This document shows, in pieces, positions 37,701 through 48,125 of a stretch of DNA of 64,000 nt (within the stretch, counting starts at the first letter, position 1; the number at the start of each line of letters is the position of its first letter). The DNA lies in the NCBI GenBank assembly GCA_900708905.1, contig CAADRB010000084.1, positions 62,001 to 126,000 of the forward strand. Reading direction: 5' to 3'. The position numbers and the translations under genes are program-made. The notes below the pieces were generated by a model. It was not told the origin of the DNA, searched no databases, and saw nothing but the letters and a program-made list of their open reading frames with translations. The DNA comes from Hymenolepis diminuta. Taxonomy: Eukaryota > Platyhelminthes > Cestoda > Cyclophyllidea > Hymenolepididae.

Positions 37701-40389
37701 CGGTGCATAGAGAGCATCATTTGCACGCGGAAATTTTTTTAGAGAGAGAAAGCAAATCTCTAAGGTCACGTCTCTTCACATATTGGTTTTAAAGAAATTT
37801 TCAACTCCGTTGTGGGGTTTATCAGAAGTCTGAATTAACGCTACAGGTCTAAGTGCTTATAATCCCTAGAATAGAGATGAGATGTCTGATTCGTTAGCCA
37901 AACAAAGGGTAAGTGCTGACTCATGCTCTCATGTGAAAAATAATTAGGTGATGCGGCAAGTTAGAGGATGAGTTGACTACTCAGAAAAGCCCTTTTAATG
38001 TCCCTCGCAAACTAAATGAAAGATGATTGATTAAATGATGAGATGATCTAGTAGGAACGCAACGCGCAAATTTTCTTGCAATTTTTCTTGAATCGGGTCA
38101 CTTTCAAAAAGCCGAATGAAGAAAACTTGAGGTAGGACACGGATTTTCTCAAAGACTTGCGCGCTCGCAGTATCATTAATATTCTCACGAGAGAACGAAG
38201 CGAGAAGTAATTTGCATTGCTCTTTCTCTAGCCCGACATGTGTCACTGTGCTGTGCTGTCAATTGACTAGATTGATTTAGTACCCCCACATATAATATCA
38301 ATTAAAGCAATCTGCATCAGTTGATGTAGACACTATTCCAGACCTTTAGAAGAAAAAGACGAGTGTTTGACAGCATCTCTCTATTCACCGTTTCTTCAAG
38401 AAAGACTAATTGACACTTGCACGGATTTTCTGGCTAGATCAACTCAACGAAAGGAAAAAAATTTCTTATTGTGGCTTTGGATACTTAGGAGTTCGAATTT
38501 TCGGATTTTTTTCCAAATTTTGATCTATTTGAAGTTGATTTGAATTGGCAGATTTACCGTTGCTTTCTAGGTAGTCATTGCGATAAGGGTGATTGAACTA
38601 ACCTGTCCTCAGTTAACCCGGCATCGGGAGCAAAACTTCATCATAGGGATGTAGGATTCAATTGTTAGTTCTTCCCTATGTAAGTAAACCAGGAATTGAG
38701 CTGAGAGGTTTGTCACCGCTATCTTGTACCTCATCCGTTAGAATTGGTCAAATTTATCCGTTTTGTTTAACCAAATAACAGTAGTTTTCAATATAACACC
38801 GAATTTGTCGAGGAGAGGAATTTGCAGTTAAATTAACCGGCTCTTTCGAAAGCATTTATCTATCATTGAAAGAATGCGCGAGTATTAGGCCTAAATGATA
38901 GGTGTGTGAGGTTTATCATGGGGTGGTTTGAGAAGGAAAGAACTGGGATGCCGGAAGTAGAGATTTAGAAACGCGCTCTTTTGCTCTCAATTTGTCGCCT
39001 TGGTTGAAAAGAGGCAGAGCGAATGAGAGAGGCAAAAGAAGCATGCGGCGGCACGTATCCCAATTAGTGTTGCGTGTGTTTGTTACATACACAAACAGCC
39101 GCCGCGGTTGCAGTGGCGGCAATCTTTCTGTGCGATAAAGACCAATCGGATGTTCGGATTTTAGGTCTTTTTAAATCTATTGCCGATCAGGCACTCTCCA
39201 CCTGCGGGCAGTCTTTTACGCCTTTTTGTGAAGTGCTTTTATTAACACCTTCATTTGACAATAACAATCTTCGAAGGGTTGTCGCAACCATCCATTCACT
39301 TAACAGCACAATTCATCATTTCATCTGCTTGTTTATTCCCTTTTAGATCTTCATACGAATTCCATGGACCCGGGGTCATCTACAAGGTTCACTGAGGAGG
39401 TTATTGACCGATCACCACCCCGCGATGCTAGACGAATGGATTGTCAGTCGAATTTCCATCGTGGTTTGTATGCCCGAACTTCTAAACCAAATAGTCCGGA
39501 GCATAGTAATGCAGGAAATCAACTAACTCCCAGCAGAGCCGAAATAATGCCTCCAACAATGCTGAATTTATCTTCAAGTGATCAACATCAAGATAGTTTT
39601 GATGGTAATTCTGAACATGGGGCGCAAAATTCAAACACTCAGGTTCCAGGAATATTCAACATCCGCCGAGCTGTTGGTCTTTCACGCACAAATCTCCCCT
39701 TCCCTGCAAGGAAGATCTTGTTTAAGTGGTTGAATGAGCATCTAAGAGAGCCCTATCCCTCAGAAGAAGAGAAACTTGAACTAGCTCGACAGACTGGACT
39801 CAGCCGTACCACTGTGAATAATTGGTTTATCAACGCACGCAGACGTTATGTGAAACCTCTTATGCAAGGAAGACTAGTTCTTCAATCGGGTGTTTTTAAA
39901 ACAGTTCCAGCTGATGCTGTTGCGAACTCTGCAAATCGATCACCCACCTCTCCCACTCATCCTACTCATAATTCCCCGGGATCCTTGTCACAATCTGCCT
40001 TTCGCGCATCTGATAACCCCATCAGCCAATTCCAAAGCCAGTTTCAATCCCCTTCGAGATTAACTCTTGGTGGAAACGGCATTTTTCCTGGTCCCAATTC
40101 GACATCGAACAATAACAATCAGTCGCTGTCTCAGTCCGCAATGCAAGCAGCGCTTGCATTTAACGGAAACACAGGTCCATTCGGTAGCGACAATGGACCA
40201 AATGACAGCAAAACTTCATCGCAACAACAAAGGTCTAATCATCTACCATGGAAAGCAATGGATCTAGACAGTCCCAAACGTTTCCGTCGCAATTCTGATC
40301 ATTCGAATTCCTCCTCACCAGCTGATACATCTCGGTTCCCACAAAAACCCTCAAACAACAACCATGAAAAGACGCCTGGTGTGGTGTAA
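22210..40389 (+). CDS. Zinc-finger/TALE-homeodomain transcription factor (spliced: 22210-22794, 33268-33363, 33434-34568, 39347-40389)
   Basis: The predicted protein is about 952 residues and most likely a nuclear sequence-specific DNA-binding regulator. In order it has three C2H2 fingers (residues about 17-38, 50-71, 144-164), a short exon with SLNLST, a Ser/Thr/Pro- and Gln/Ala-rich middle with a predicted helix (LDAVAALRRIF, 311-321), a basic cluster (561-571), and a TALE homeodomain (about 715-777) with the PYP insertion at 741-743 and WFINARRR at 765-772. A low-complexity tail follows. All donors start GT, all acceptors end AG, and phases agree at each join (0, 0, 1). The total coding length of 2859 is divisible by three. 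The homeodomain belongs to the MEIS/PKNOX/TGIF side of TALE (Ile at homeodomain position 50, Asn 51). The start is uncertain: no other in-frame ATG lies between the upstream stop at 22021 and 22210. Small extra exons in the long introns cannot be excluded. Confidence 0.8.
22795..33267 (+). other. Intron of 10.5 kb between the finger exon and the rest of the gene
   Basis: Starts GTATGT and ends CATCAATGTAG. I see no further coding exon that fits the frame, but small ones would be missed. GC-richer blocks at about 25.86-26.6, 28.42-29.62, 30.97-31.28 and 32.73-33.1 kb contain CpG and short CCG/GCC repeats, poly-G and poly-C runs (for example 29308-29322) and (TTCC)n at about 31141-31158. They may be enhancers or alternative 5' ends. 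At 24.09-24.39 and 30.04-30.56 kb the minus strand has open stretches of unknown meaning. Confidence 0.6.
27495..27495. other. Ambiguous base in a G homopolymer
   Basis: A single n follows a run of ten G. The length of the G run is therefore unreliable. It is intronic and has no coding effect. Confidence 0.95.
33268..33363 (+). CDS. Coding exon 3 (32 codons)
   Basis: Begins after the AATGTAG acceptor and ends GGAGAG before GTAAGT, phase 0 on both sides. It encodes residues 196-227 (ESAKDKSLNLST..., ending NDREGE). It contains the first of four LNLS motifs (SLNLST, residues 202-207). It would be hard to find alone; the splice signals, matching phase and nearness to exon 4 (70-base intron, 33364-33433) support it. 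Confidence 0.75.
33434..34568 (+). CDS. Coding exon 4: low-complexity regulatory region and basic cluster
   Basis: Acceptor GGCTTATAG, first codon GAA at 33434; the donor GTAAGT begins at 34569 and leaves one base of a split codon (phase 1). It encodes residues 228-605. Visible parts are a hydrophobic/helical patch (YWPLGMPKLDAVAALRRIF, about 303-321), Pro/Ser-rich sequence, a short poly-Gln (437-446), an Ala-rich stretch (about 465-485), two LNLS motifs (RLNLSG near 460-465, GLNLST near 531-536), an Arg/Lys cluster NRRRKMNRKR (562-571) that could be a nuclear localisation signal, and a Gln/His-rich end. Without splicing the frame would end at 34591. Confidence 0.85.
36312..36341. repeat. Perfect 11-bp inverted repeat
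   Basis: CATGACTAGTA and TACTAGTCATG flank an 8-base loop. It lies within the intron between exons 4 and 5. Too short for a typical microRNA precursor; function unknown. Confidence 0.6.
37202..37338 (+). repeat. Dispersed repeat R1, copy 2
   Basis: Aligns with copy 1 at about 8.0 kb through TCTGCCAAGTCAG, AGTGGCGTGGAT and TCAGAATA blocks, in the same orientation. The frame reading ICQVRSIEIAARQ continues open across the copy and beyond it (37132-37359) and parallels VCQVRSYKINDRR in copy 1. It is intronic in the homeobox gene. Confidence 0.6.
39347..40389 (+). CDS. Coding exon 5: TALE homeodomain and C-terminus
   Basis: The first two bases complete an AAT codon with the last base of exon 4. 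It encodes residues 606-952 and ends TAA at 40387-40389. It contains a fourth LNLS motif (MLNLSS, 677-682) and a TALE homeodomain: NLPFPARKILFKWLNEHL (helix 1), PYPSEEEKLELARQTGLS (loop with PYP, helix 2), TTVNNWFINARRRYVKPLM (recognition helix). The invariant W, F, N and R of helix 3 are present. Parts resemble TGIF (NLP, YPSE-EK, QT-LS) and parts MEIS (EPYPSEE, TGL, VNNWFINARRR-V-P), so I leave the family open. The tail is Ser/Asn/Gln/Pro-rich. Confidence 0.92.
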
Positions 40390-40620
40390 AGAGGTGGATA
40401 AGTGATCTCAGCAACCAAAAATCCTAGCAGCACTTGAATCATCACCCCTATTTGTATATTTTCACACGAGAGGCTGCTGGCTAAACTCCAACCCAACTCA
40501 ACTTTTCAGGTAAAGAGGAAGAGACACTACAAACTCCTTATACTTGACGTATTTAAGATTCAACCTACATTCGTAACTGCTTGTGAATGCGAAATAAATT
40601 GATATTTGATCTGTGAAGTG
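40390..40620 (+). terminator. 3' UTR with polyadenylation signal
   Basis: After the TAA stop there is an AATAAA at 40593-40598, about 205 bases downstream, followed by a TG-rich stretch (GATCTGTGAAGTGTAC). This is the likely 3' end of the homeobox transcript. The exact cleavage point cannot be read from sequence. Confidence 0.6.
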
Positions 40621-43366
40621 TACAGTTATTCCGCCCCTCTATTCTTAAAACATCACCAGTCTTTACAGGATTCCCCGTTCCCAGCTCAGCTATCTCAGTA
40701 GAACTGAGATGAACATACAGATATAATACACTGAACTGCTACAGAAAGAACCGAAATTGATGTAAAGGTGAAACTCCAGCCATCACACTATTCTCCCAAC
40801 GTTGAAAGCTATGCATTCTCTTCTTAAACCCCCATATATTGGGTTCGAACTTGAATTGGAAGGCAGTTTCTCTCAGCCCCAAATTGTACAGTGAAGATGA
40901 TCTGTCAGTTACCCTACATGTGTGTATTGTATTCTAAAAACTCCGCATGAAATGAGATTTCGATGGGAAGTTTTCACTGTGTTTATTATCATCCGCTTTC
41001 ATATCACCCTTAACTATCAATTGTTAATCTTTCATCTTGTTGGTTCTTTCTCAAATCTCTACTTTCCTCCCCATTTATACCCACTTTCGATGTTTAGAAG
41101 TACTTAAACGTATATTGTGGTTGCTGACTGAATAGAACTTATAAGATAAATGTGCTCTTCTAATTTGATTGGAAGGAGATAGCCCTTATTTTAATGAAAA
41201 ACGCCTTAGGCAGTCACAGTCAGACCTTATGACATTAGTCAGAGAAGGGATAGCTAGAAAAAAATCGAGAAAAAGAAGTCTATTTGCATAGGTTGATAGT
41301 TGGAAGATATTCCACGGACTGTGCTATTTTGGGGATTGGCAAAAGCAATAAGTTTGGAAAGGTTGAGTTATCATAAGGCCGTCGGTGTGATTTAAATTTT
41401 GTTAACTTTGTGTCTTAAGCAACTGAGCAGCTAGATTCTGCGCTTGATGTACTGATCAATGTTCAAGTACAATTTCGAAGGTGGATACATCTCTTGTCCT
41501 TTCATGGACCACCCTCATTATAAGAAAAAGTTTATTGATTCGACATTGAAATCGATAAGTTATTGCGAGTCTCGTTTATCAAAATTGCAGTGTAACGAGT
41601 AATGTTGATTGATTTTTTGCAGGTGTTAAGTTAAATTTACCATTTTCCCAAAGTATTTGGTTCTTTAGAAAGACAAATTAACGCAAGTTAGATTGAAAAT
41701 GTTGGGTAGAAATCGAATCAATAGAATTTGTTTCGTAGGAAGCGATCAGATTTATACAACAAAAACTTGAAATCAGGGTTTGGTGTGATAATTCGTCGAA
41801 AGAATAAATCGGTAAAAGAAAAGCAAGACGCGTGTAAACACATTTAAGTAGATGTATTGATAAACAGTTAGGTTCGTAGACAGTTAATTAACTATCAGGT
41901 ATTTGGCTTTGAAGACATGAGAAGGTACGATTTTTAATCTTACTCGAGACTCATGTTCCTAAACTAGGGCCTGGAGTTCAGTAAGTAGAACTCCATTCAG
42001 AAAACTCTGGCATTTGATTGTTACAAGTTATGAGTACCATCTTTAAAATTGGAACTATTGCGGTTAATTGCATAGTTACAGATACTTTTGATAACAATCT
42101 ATTTAGTTTTTCGGCAATATTTATACTGAGTATCTATAAACTGTTACTTCAAAACTCTAATGCTTGTTACTAAAATTCAGTGACAAATAATACTTAAGAG
42201 GCCTTTAAGCAGGTCTCTTATAGCTAATTTAAAAGTGATCCTGATCATTTGAAATCTGTAATTGACTTTGTTCTACAATATAAATTCATTTGATCATAAA
42301 GAAACTTATATAATAGAGGTTTATGATTCTGATTTCCTAAAATGTCAGCATTTGTGTGAGAAAATGAAAAAAATTTTCAAAACGTGTTAAATTATGAAAA
42401 GTTCTTGATGCGAATGACAACGAACGTGACCTTAGCTTGTTGAAATTAAAATTTATCGTTGAAATGCCGAAAATCGGCAATCCTACACTGAAGAATTTTT
42501 TTCTGAATGCATATCGCCAGTATTCTAGAAACTCAATTAGATCTTACTTGTCCGATAATTTCCTAGTCATCACTACTACTGAAAGGAATGAGTAGCAAGC
42601 GCATTAGTCGCAGGTACACCATCGTTCTGAAGTTATACCGGCTAAAATTATCTTTAAAAAATTTCCCAAATTATCCTCTGCTCTAAGTAGGCTAAGCCTG
42701 ATTTGTCGATCAAAAATTTCCCAGAAAATATTTGTGAAATTAAAACAAGCAATTAAAAGTACATTTGAACACAAAACCTAAGATTTTGAGTATTTAACTA
42801 TATTTCGACATAGGATTGAAAGATTAGTTGATGTATTTTGACATATTCACTAACTATAAATCATGAGTGGTAGCATTGTTATAACACTTTTTATTTCATT
42901 GACGAAATTCGACGAAAATAAACTAATCTATGTGTTAGGTCTCAGCACGAAGCTTTTTTCAACCCTAAATTTGAACATTAAATCTGACAGTTTTATAATA
43001 ATTTCGACAGGATTCGATAAGCAATAAATGCATCACAGTCTATCATGTCCCAAAGTTTACAAAAAATTCGCACATAAATTTTGATGGATGTGTTAACATT
43101 AATTAAGGACTAGAAAGTTTGAGTCAAGTGGATTTTTAGATTACGTGATTGGGAAGAGAAAAACCGATTTGCAGCAATGGATTTTCTTCCAAAAGCTTTA
43201 TTATAATAATTTTGACAACAAAATTGTCAGATCTGTCGAAACAAATGATTTATATTTAAACATTTTACCTAAGTGGTGAACGCTTCATTTAAATAAAATG
43301 TTATTATGTGAAGTATGATTTAAATAGATCCTTTTCCAAGGTACGTCATCTAAATAAGACGAGTAA

Positions 43367-43384
43367 ATATATATATATATATAT
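43367..43384. repeat. (AT)9 microsatellite
   Basis: Nine uninterrupted AT units, followed by a further TATATA stretch after one phase break. Confidence 0.9.
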
Positions 43385-44387
43385 TATATAAGCTGTATGA
43401 AACATAGAACTGATTACTAACAATTAAGAAATAGAAGTGGTGAGAAGGAGCAACTCTCTTGCTTGTGTTCACAAACTTCCGGTGAAGAACGACAGTGATG
43501 GCCTGATTTAGCCATTGGCCTAACTTGAGCTTTCAGTTTGGCTTCCCTAGTGACCCACTTCGGGTTCAGTGTGTGGTTCTGTTTGGCTGGCTAGGTCGTG
43601 GGCCAATTTCTAACGTGCCTTGAGTCTTTAAGTACCTTCATGAAAACGTTTATTAATACGGACAGCTTCATTCATCTATAGTTCATAGTTCTATATGATG
43701 CAAATGTCATTCGCAAAGTGACTTAAACATTTGTGTCCGATAGGGAGAAATTAAGGCAAAATAACTGGAGATAGAGGGAGAGGTGTCGTTTAAACAATCA
43801 GACGGTTATTAAATATTATTTCCATTTTTTTATCAAAACAACAATGTATTTATTGGAAATCATTAAGAAAAGAATATCTTGACATATTTCGTACATCATT
43901 CTTGACATCAGAACAAGCCACACGATCGGTGTAACTTCATTGCGCAAAAATAGGATAAGTGAAAAGAAAGTGCAGGGTTTAAATGACATAATTTAATTAT
44001 TAATCAATTTTTATAAAAAGAACATGAGCTTGTATTTGAAATTCGATTTGTGCTTAAGCATCCATTCTCAGCTTTTTAAATCACTCCGTTATGGAACCTT
44101 TGATCTAGAACTTCACAAGGCAGTTTTATGAAAGACTTACATTGATGTGAACATAAGCATCTTTCCACTCAAAACAGTCGATTTCCGAGCTGATGTCTTA
44201 CTCTATTTTAATAACAAGTTGAATACGGTAATCAAGGAAAGTCTATCACGGTGATGGCTAGAACTAATCACTTAGTCGTTAAAGTATTCATAAATTGTAG
44301 GATTATATAATGAATTTGTGATTTAATTGAAATTGATGAGTTGAGAAGTTGACAAATCATATCTTAATTCGTCTATCCATTTAACAA

Positions 44388-44410
44388 AGAAGATTTGGTC
44401 CAAATCTTCT
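44388..44410. repeat. Perfect 23-base palindrome
   Basis: AGAAGATTTGG, central T, CCAAATCTTCT: 11-bp arms with a one-base centre. Such a short centre favours a cruciform or a symmetric protein-binding site over an RNA hairpin. Confidence 0.65.
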
Positions 44411-45694
44411 GAAATATCATTAACTATGAGTATAATGTCGCGTACATACGGTAGATTGATTGCAATTAACTTCAACGTGTCCTCTTCCAGCGTTTTTTTC
44501 TAATTTTCGTCACTCATCTCCTGACTTCAGCTATCTCCCAAGTACAAATTCACTTTGCTTTCCCAAAATGGTGACGGATATAAATTTCGCAATCGTCAAT
44601 TAACAAGAACCTACAGGCATCAAATCTTAATGACATTTAATTTTAATTACTCTAATTAATCAAATAGTAAAACTGCTGTAATATCAGTGATGATTGGGTA
44701 AACTTTTATAATTTCATTATATGAGAGATTGAGTGCTTACATATAATAATTTCGATGACATCTAAAGGCAGAAACAATGAAAAACCAAGTGAAAGATGAT
44801 ATTTTATGGCCTGAATACAAATTTATGGTAAAGGTCAGTTATTAAAAATAATTTCACAACTGAGGATGGAATAATTATGTCACTTGATAATTATAATAAA
44901 CTAAACTCATCAAATTAATAAGTTATTTTCATCAAAATAGACAATTTATGACTAAATTAAAATGAATAATAATAGTGCCTTGAGTGTAATTTGAATTATA
45001 GCGAAATATATTATTTTTAACAAACAGTCCTACTAAAATACGTACAGTAATATACGTTTATTTAGCATAGCCGAATCTACGGGAAAAAGAATACGGATGT
45101 CTTGTCAGCATAAGTAGAGGTAGTTTCCAAATGTCCTTGTGACCTATCGGAGGGAATACGATGAAGATAGTGACCGTGCCCTCAATTCACTTCCAACTGA
45201 CAAGGAATCGTGAGGTCATCCTCAGAGTGTACCGTCTTTTAAAGAGTCATTCTTCCTACGGATAAACTTTATTCATGAAGCGACGTTCACTAAGCTGGTT
45301 CAGTACAATAAATGGTCGCCTAGGGTTTAGATCAGAACAGTAAGATGATTTTAATATGAGAACTAATAATGTTCGAAGTAGATATAGGGTACTTCAATGA
45401 AAAATAGTTAGCAACCGTTAAAGGGTCCCAGCGAAATATTGGGATGCTTGTAAGTATAGAAGAGCAGATCTAGCTTTTCGGGAGTCCAACGAAGCTTATT
45501 AAGTAAAGTTCATCATAAGATTTCTATTTTAGTCTAATTTTTGGCAATAGAAATTACGAAAGCTGAAAGTCACGTTGACTCAGATATTAATATTTGAATT
45601 GAGTAAACACATCTATTACTTATTTGATTAAAGTAGAAAAGACAAATTTTGTGTCATAAATTAACCCTTGAGAACATACCTACTTGAGGAAATA

Positions 45695-46297
45695 CAGGGT
45701 GCGCAAGGCATCCGAGGGCATTTTACATACTTTTAGAAATTCCTTTGAGAGTCGTTTGTACGCATTAATCGATTCCCTTGAATTAGTTTCGTCCACATAA
45801 ACCGACGACCTCGCCTAAGAACGTGAGAGATTTGTGTCCGATTACTTGATGAACAGCATTCCTTAATATATTTCTGTTCCTTCAGACACTTGAAGATGTT
45901 CGGCAAGATGTCGCACAATGACTTCCCAGAATTTCTGTGCACCACGCCATGTCATGCACTCTTCTCACAAAGTCAGTTGTTCCGAGTGAGTGAGCAGAGC
46001 GTTGATAATGCTTCTGTGTTCTCTTCCTCGTGGCGGCCAATTCAACTCCATTTATTTCATTCACCACCTCCTTTCTAACCTTGCAAACGAAAGGTGTGTT
46101 GACATGTAAAAATCTTGCAATTTCTAAATTCCTGTGTTTCGCTTTTATAGAGACTATTACAGAATATCTTTTCATTTAATTAGTTATAGTAGTGTCTGTC
46201 ATGAGATTGTCTGATACAAAATATACATTAGTTATAGTTATCGGGTTAGTTTAAATCACAAAAATGTAGGTGTCCTCATATACATTACGCACCCTTG
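45695..46297 (-). mobile_element. Internally deleted mariner-type element, copy B (non-autonomous)
   Basis: A 603-bp element flanked by TA (45693-45694 and 46298-46299). Terminal inverted repeats start CAGGGTGCG (left) and CAAGGGTGCG (right, minus strand). It corresponds to copy A with 774 bases removed (A positions about 4318-5090); two bases (AT) are shared at the join. The interior 45739-46266 differs from A 5091-5618 at only two of 528 positions, but the outer 30-46 bases at each end are only about 70-80% alike. It keeps the DNA-binding half of the transposase and has lost the catalytic half. Confidence 0.9.
45882..46175 (-). pseudogene. Truncated transposase (DNA-binding half), copy B
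   Basis: A minus-strand frame of 97 codons starting MKRYSVIVSIKAKHRN. It differs from copy A at one visible residue (VRKEVVNE against VRKEMVNE). As in A, the last part (after MAW) reads out of the true frame; the native continuation is in an overlapping frame at 45733-45945 (MVHRNSGKSLCDIL...), so an old frameshift is shared by both copies. No catalytic motif is present. A short helix-turn-helix peptide could in principle be made, but nothing shows that it is. Confidence 0.7.
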
Positions 46298-47902
46298 TAG
46301 TGGAGGATATACCAATTCACAATAATAGGAGATTTTAACTTGCAGATTGGAAGAAAGAAACACTTCGGAACTGCTATCGTTACCAGTAACACTAAATTCA
46401 ACCAATCTTCAAAGTGATTCTCTGAGGCAAGTTTTTAAGTTGAGTGCAAGTTATTTTTAGCCAATTTTAATGGAATATTCTAGTTCGATGCTTTCTCTCT
46501 GACAGTGAACTTATTCAATCCTTGTTTATTTTGTCATTCTGCTGTACTTTGGATATGGGAAGAAAAGATGTCAGAGGTGATTGACCAACCATCTATGTCA
46601 GAAAATCTTTTCTAATATGCTCTGGACGCTGAGTACATGCATTTACTCAGAAAATAGAGGACAAATCCCCAACATTGCATTTGGGGGCATCTTTGTCGAT
46701 TGAAATATGTCGATTCTTTAACATAACTCCAAAATTAAAATTACGTAAGATTCTTTTGGTGGCTCATTTTATTTTCAGAATTTACTTGATCCCTTATCCT
46801 TAAAGCACATTGGACTGTTCTAATATATTTTTATTTGTTCATTTATGTGTGTAGTGAAAGAAAATTTTAATTTCCCGCCTTTTTGGTAATAAAGATTGTT
46901 TCAAAATCATAGCCTGTTTCTCCTTCAATGTGTTTGCACATTTTCCGATAATTAAACGTCGATAAATTTGCTACATTTTGACATGAGTAATACATACAAC
47001 TTGCCAAATCAATTAAGTTTTGTTATCGTTTCTAAATTAAGAATGAAATGTAAAATATCCATACGAATCACCATGTCAGATAGTGGAAATCGACAGAAAA
47101 TCAATAATATCACGACTTTCTAATCATCAGATTATTTCTCATACAAATGTTTTATAAATTAACGTGCTGTCTTTGAAGTGTCTTCAAACCGTTTAAAACT
47201 TCGATCTAATTAAAGCAGTCACTCCCAATAGATCGTTTTGCTTTTATAATCTCATTTGGGTAATATTCAGTAGTTTGCAGAGTATGTTATTTACAGGAAC
47301 CTCGAAACAGACCTTGCATAGAGATTTTTACTCTGGGGGGAAGTAGTTAAACTGTCTAGGTTGTAAACAGTTTCTCAGTTCAGAATAGTTAATAATTCAT
47401 AATTCTCTGTTAACGTTGGAATTATATAAACGAATAACCCTGACTCAGGAGATGCTAGGTAACGAAAGAACTTCGATTAAACATTTATTTATTAGTTATT
47501 ACTCACAACAGGATAAAAAATCAACAACTTCTCATCATGGGAAATCATCTGAACAAAGAAATATTAAAAGAGTCCAATAAGAAATAAATCAAGGTGATAG
47601 AGAAGAAACCGAAAATAAGTCCGGATATCAAACGCATTTTACATAATATGATTTTAGAGTTCGGACTGTCTGTCTTCTATTTTTTGTGAACTGTCCACCG
47701 TTTAATGTTCTAATAATCCCATGGTTGCATTTCAGAATTCTTTCCTTGTTTTCTGAGTGGATTAGTTTACTGATCAGCTAATTAGTTTAGAGAGATATCA
47801 TTTTAGTTTAAACTACTCATATTTTTTCCAAACGATATGATTTTCCGAACGCTGCTTAAGATCGCGTTAGATCAGGCAACTTTTTCGGCCTTCGAAAAAA
47901 AG

Positions 47903-48125
47903 AATTGCAGTGGCAAAACTGATTATCATAATTAAACTGACGGCCAGAAAGCCCTGGCGATTGTAGATGAGAATTAGTTCAGTAGTCAGAGAAATAAATC
48001 ATGAAGTTTGAATCGTGAGGCATTGAACTGCCTGTGCTTTAACCTGAATCCAAAAACCAAATTAAGTAACTCTTGAAGATCTCGATTTGATCCCCTCCCC
48101 CTATCCCCTATTGAGTTTTACTGGC
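47903..48125 (+). repeat. Dispersed repeat R2, copy 2
   Basis: Same order of shared blocks as copy 1 at 16.06-16.29 kb, ending in TTTGATCCCCTCCCC. Same orientation, clearly diverged, class unknown. Confidence 0.55.

Larger units (their letters stand above)
34569..39346 (+). other. Intron of 4.8 kb before the homeodomain exon
   Basis: GTAAGT donor and TTCCCTTTTAG acceptor, phase 1. It contains one copy of repeat R1 (37202-37338), a perfect 11-bp inverted repeat at 36312-36341, a TTGACAGGT TALE-type site at 35394-35402 inside a GC-richer block (35.27-35.7 kb), and another GC-richer block just upstream of exon 5 (38.9-39.3 kb). No extra coding exon is supported. Confidence 0.65.
40621..45694. 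other. Gene-poor AT-rich region downstream of the homeobox gene
   Basis: No supportable exon. GC-richer unassigned blocks lie at 43.43-43.62 and 45.07-45.32 kb and may be old repeats. A dinucleotide (AT) tract is at 43367-43384 and a perfect palindrome at 44388-44410. Confidence 0.6.

Noticed and set aside
40842..40856. GGTTCGAAC resembling a tRNA B-box
   Set aside because: No A-box at the right distance and no cloverleaf pairing around it.
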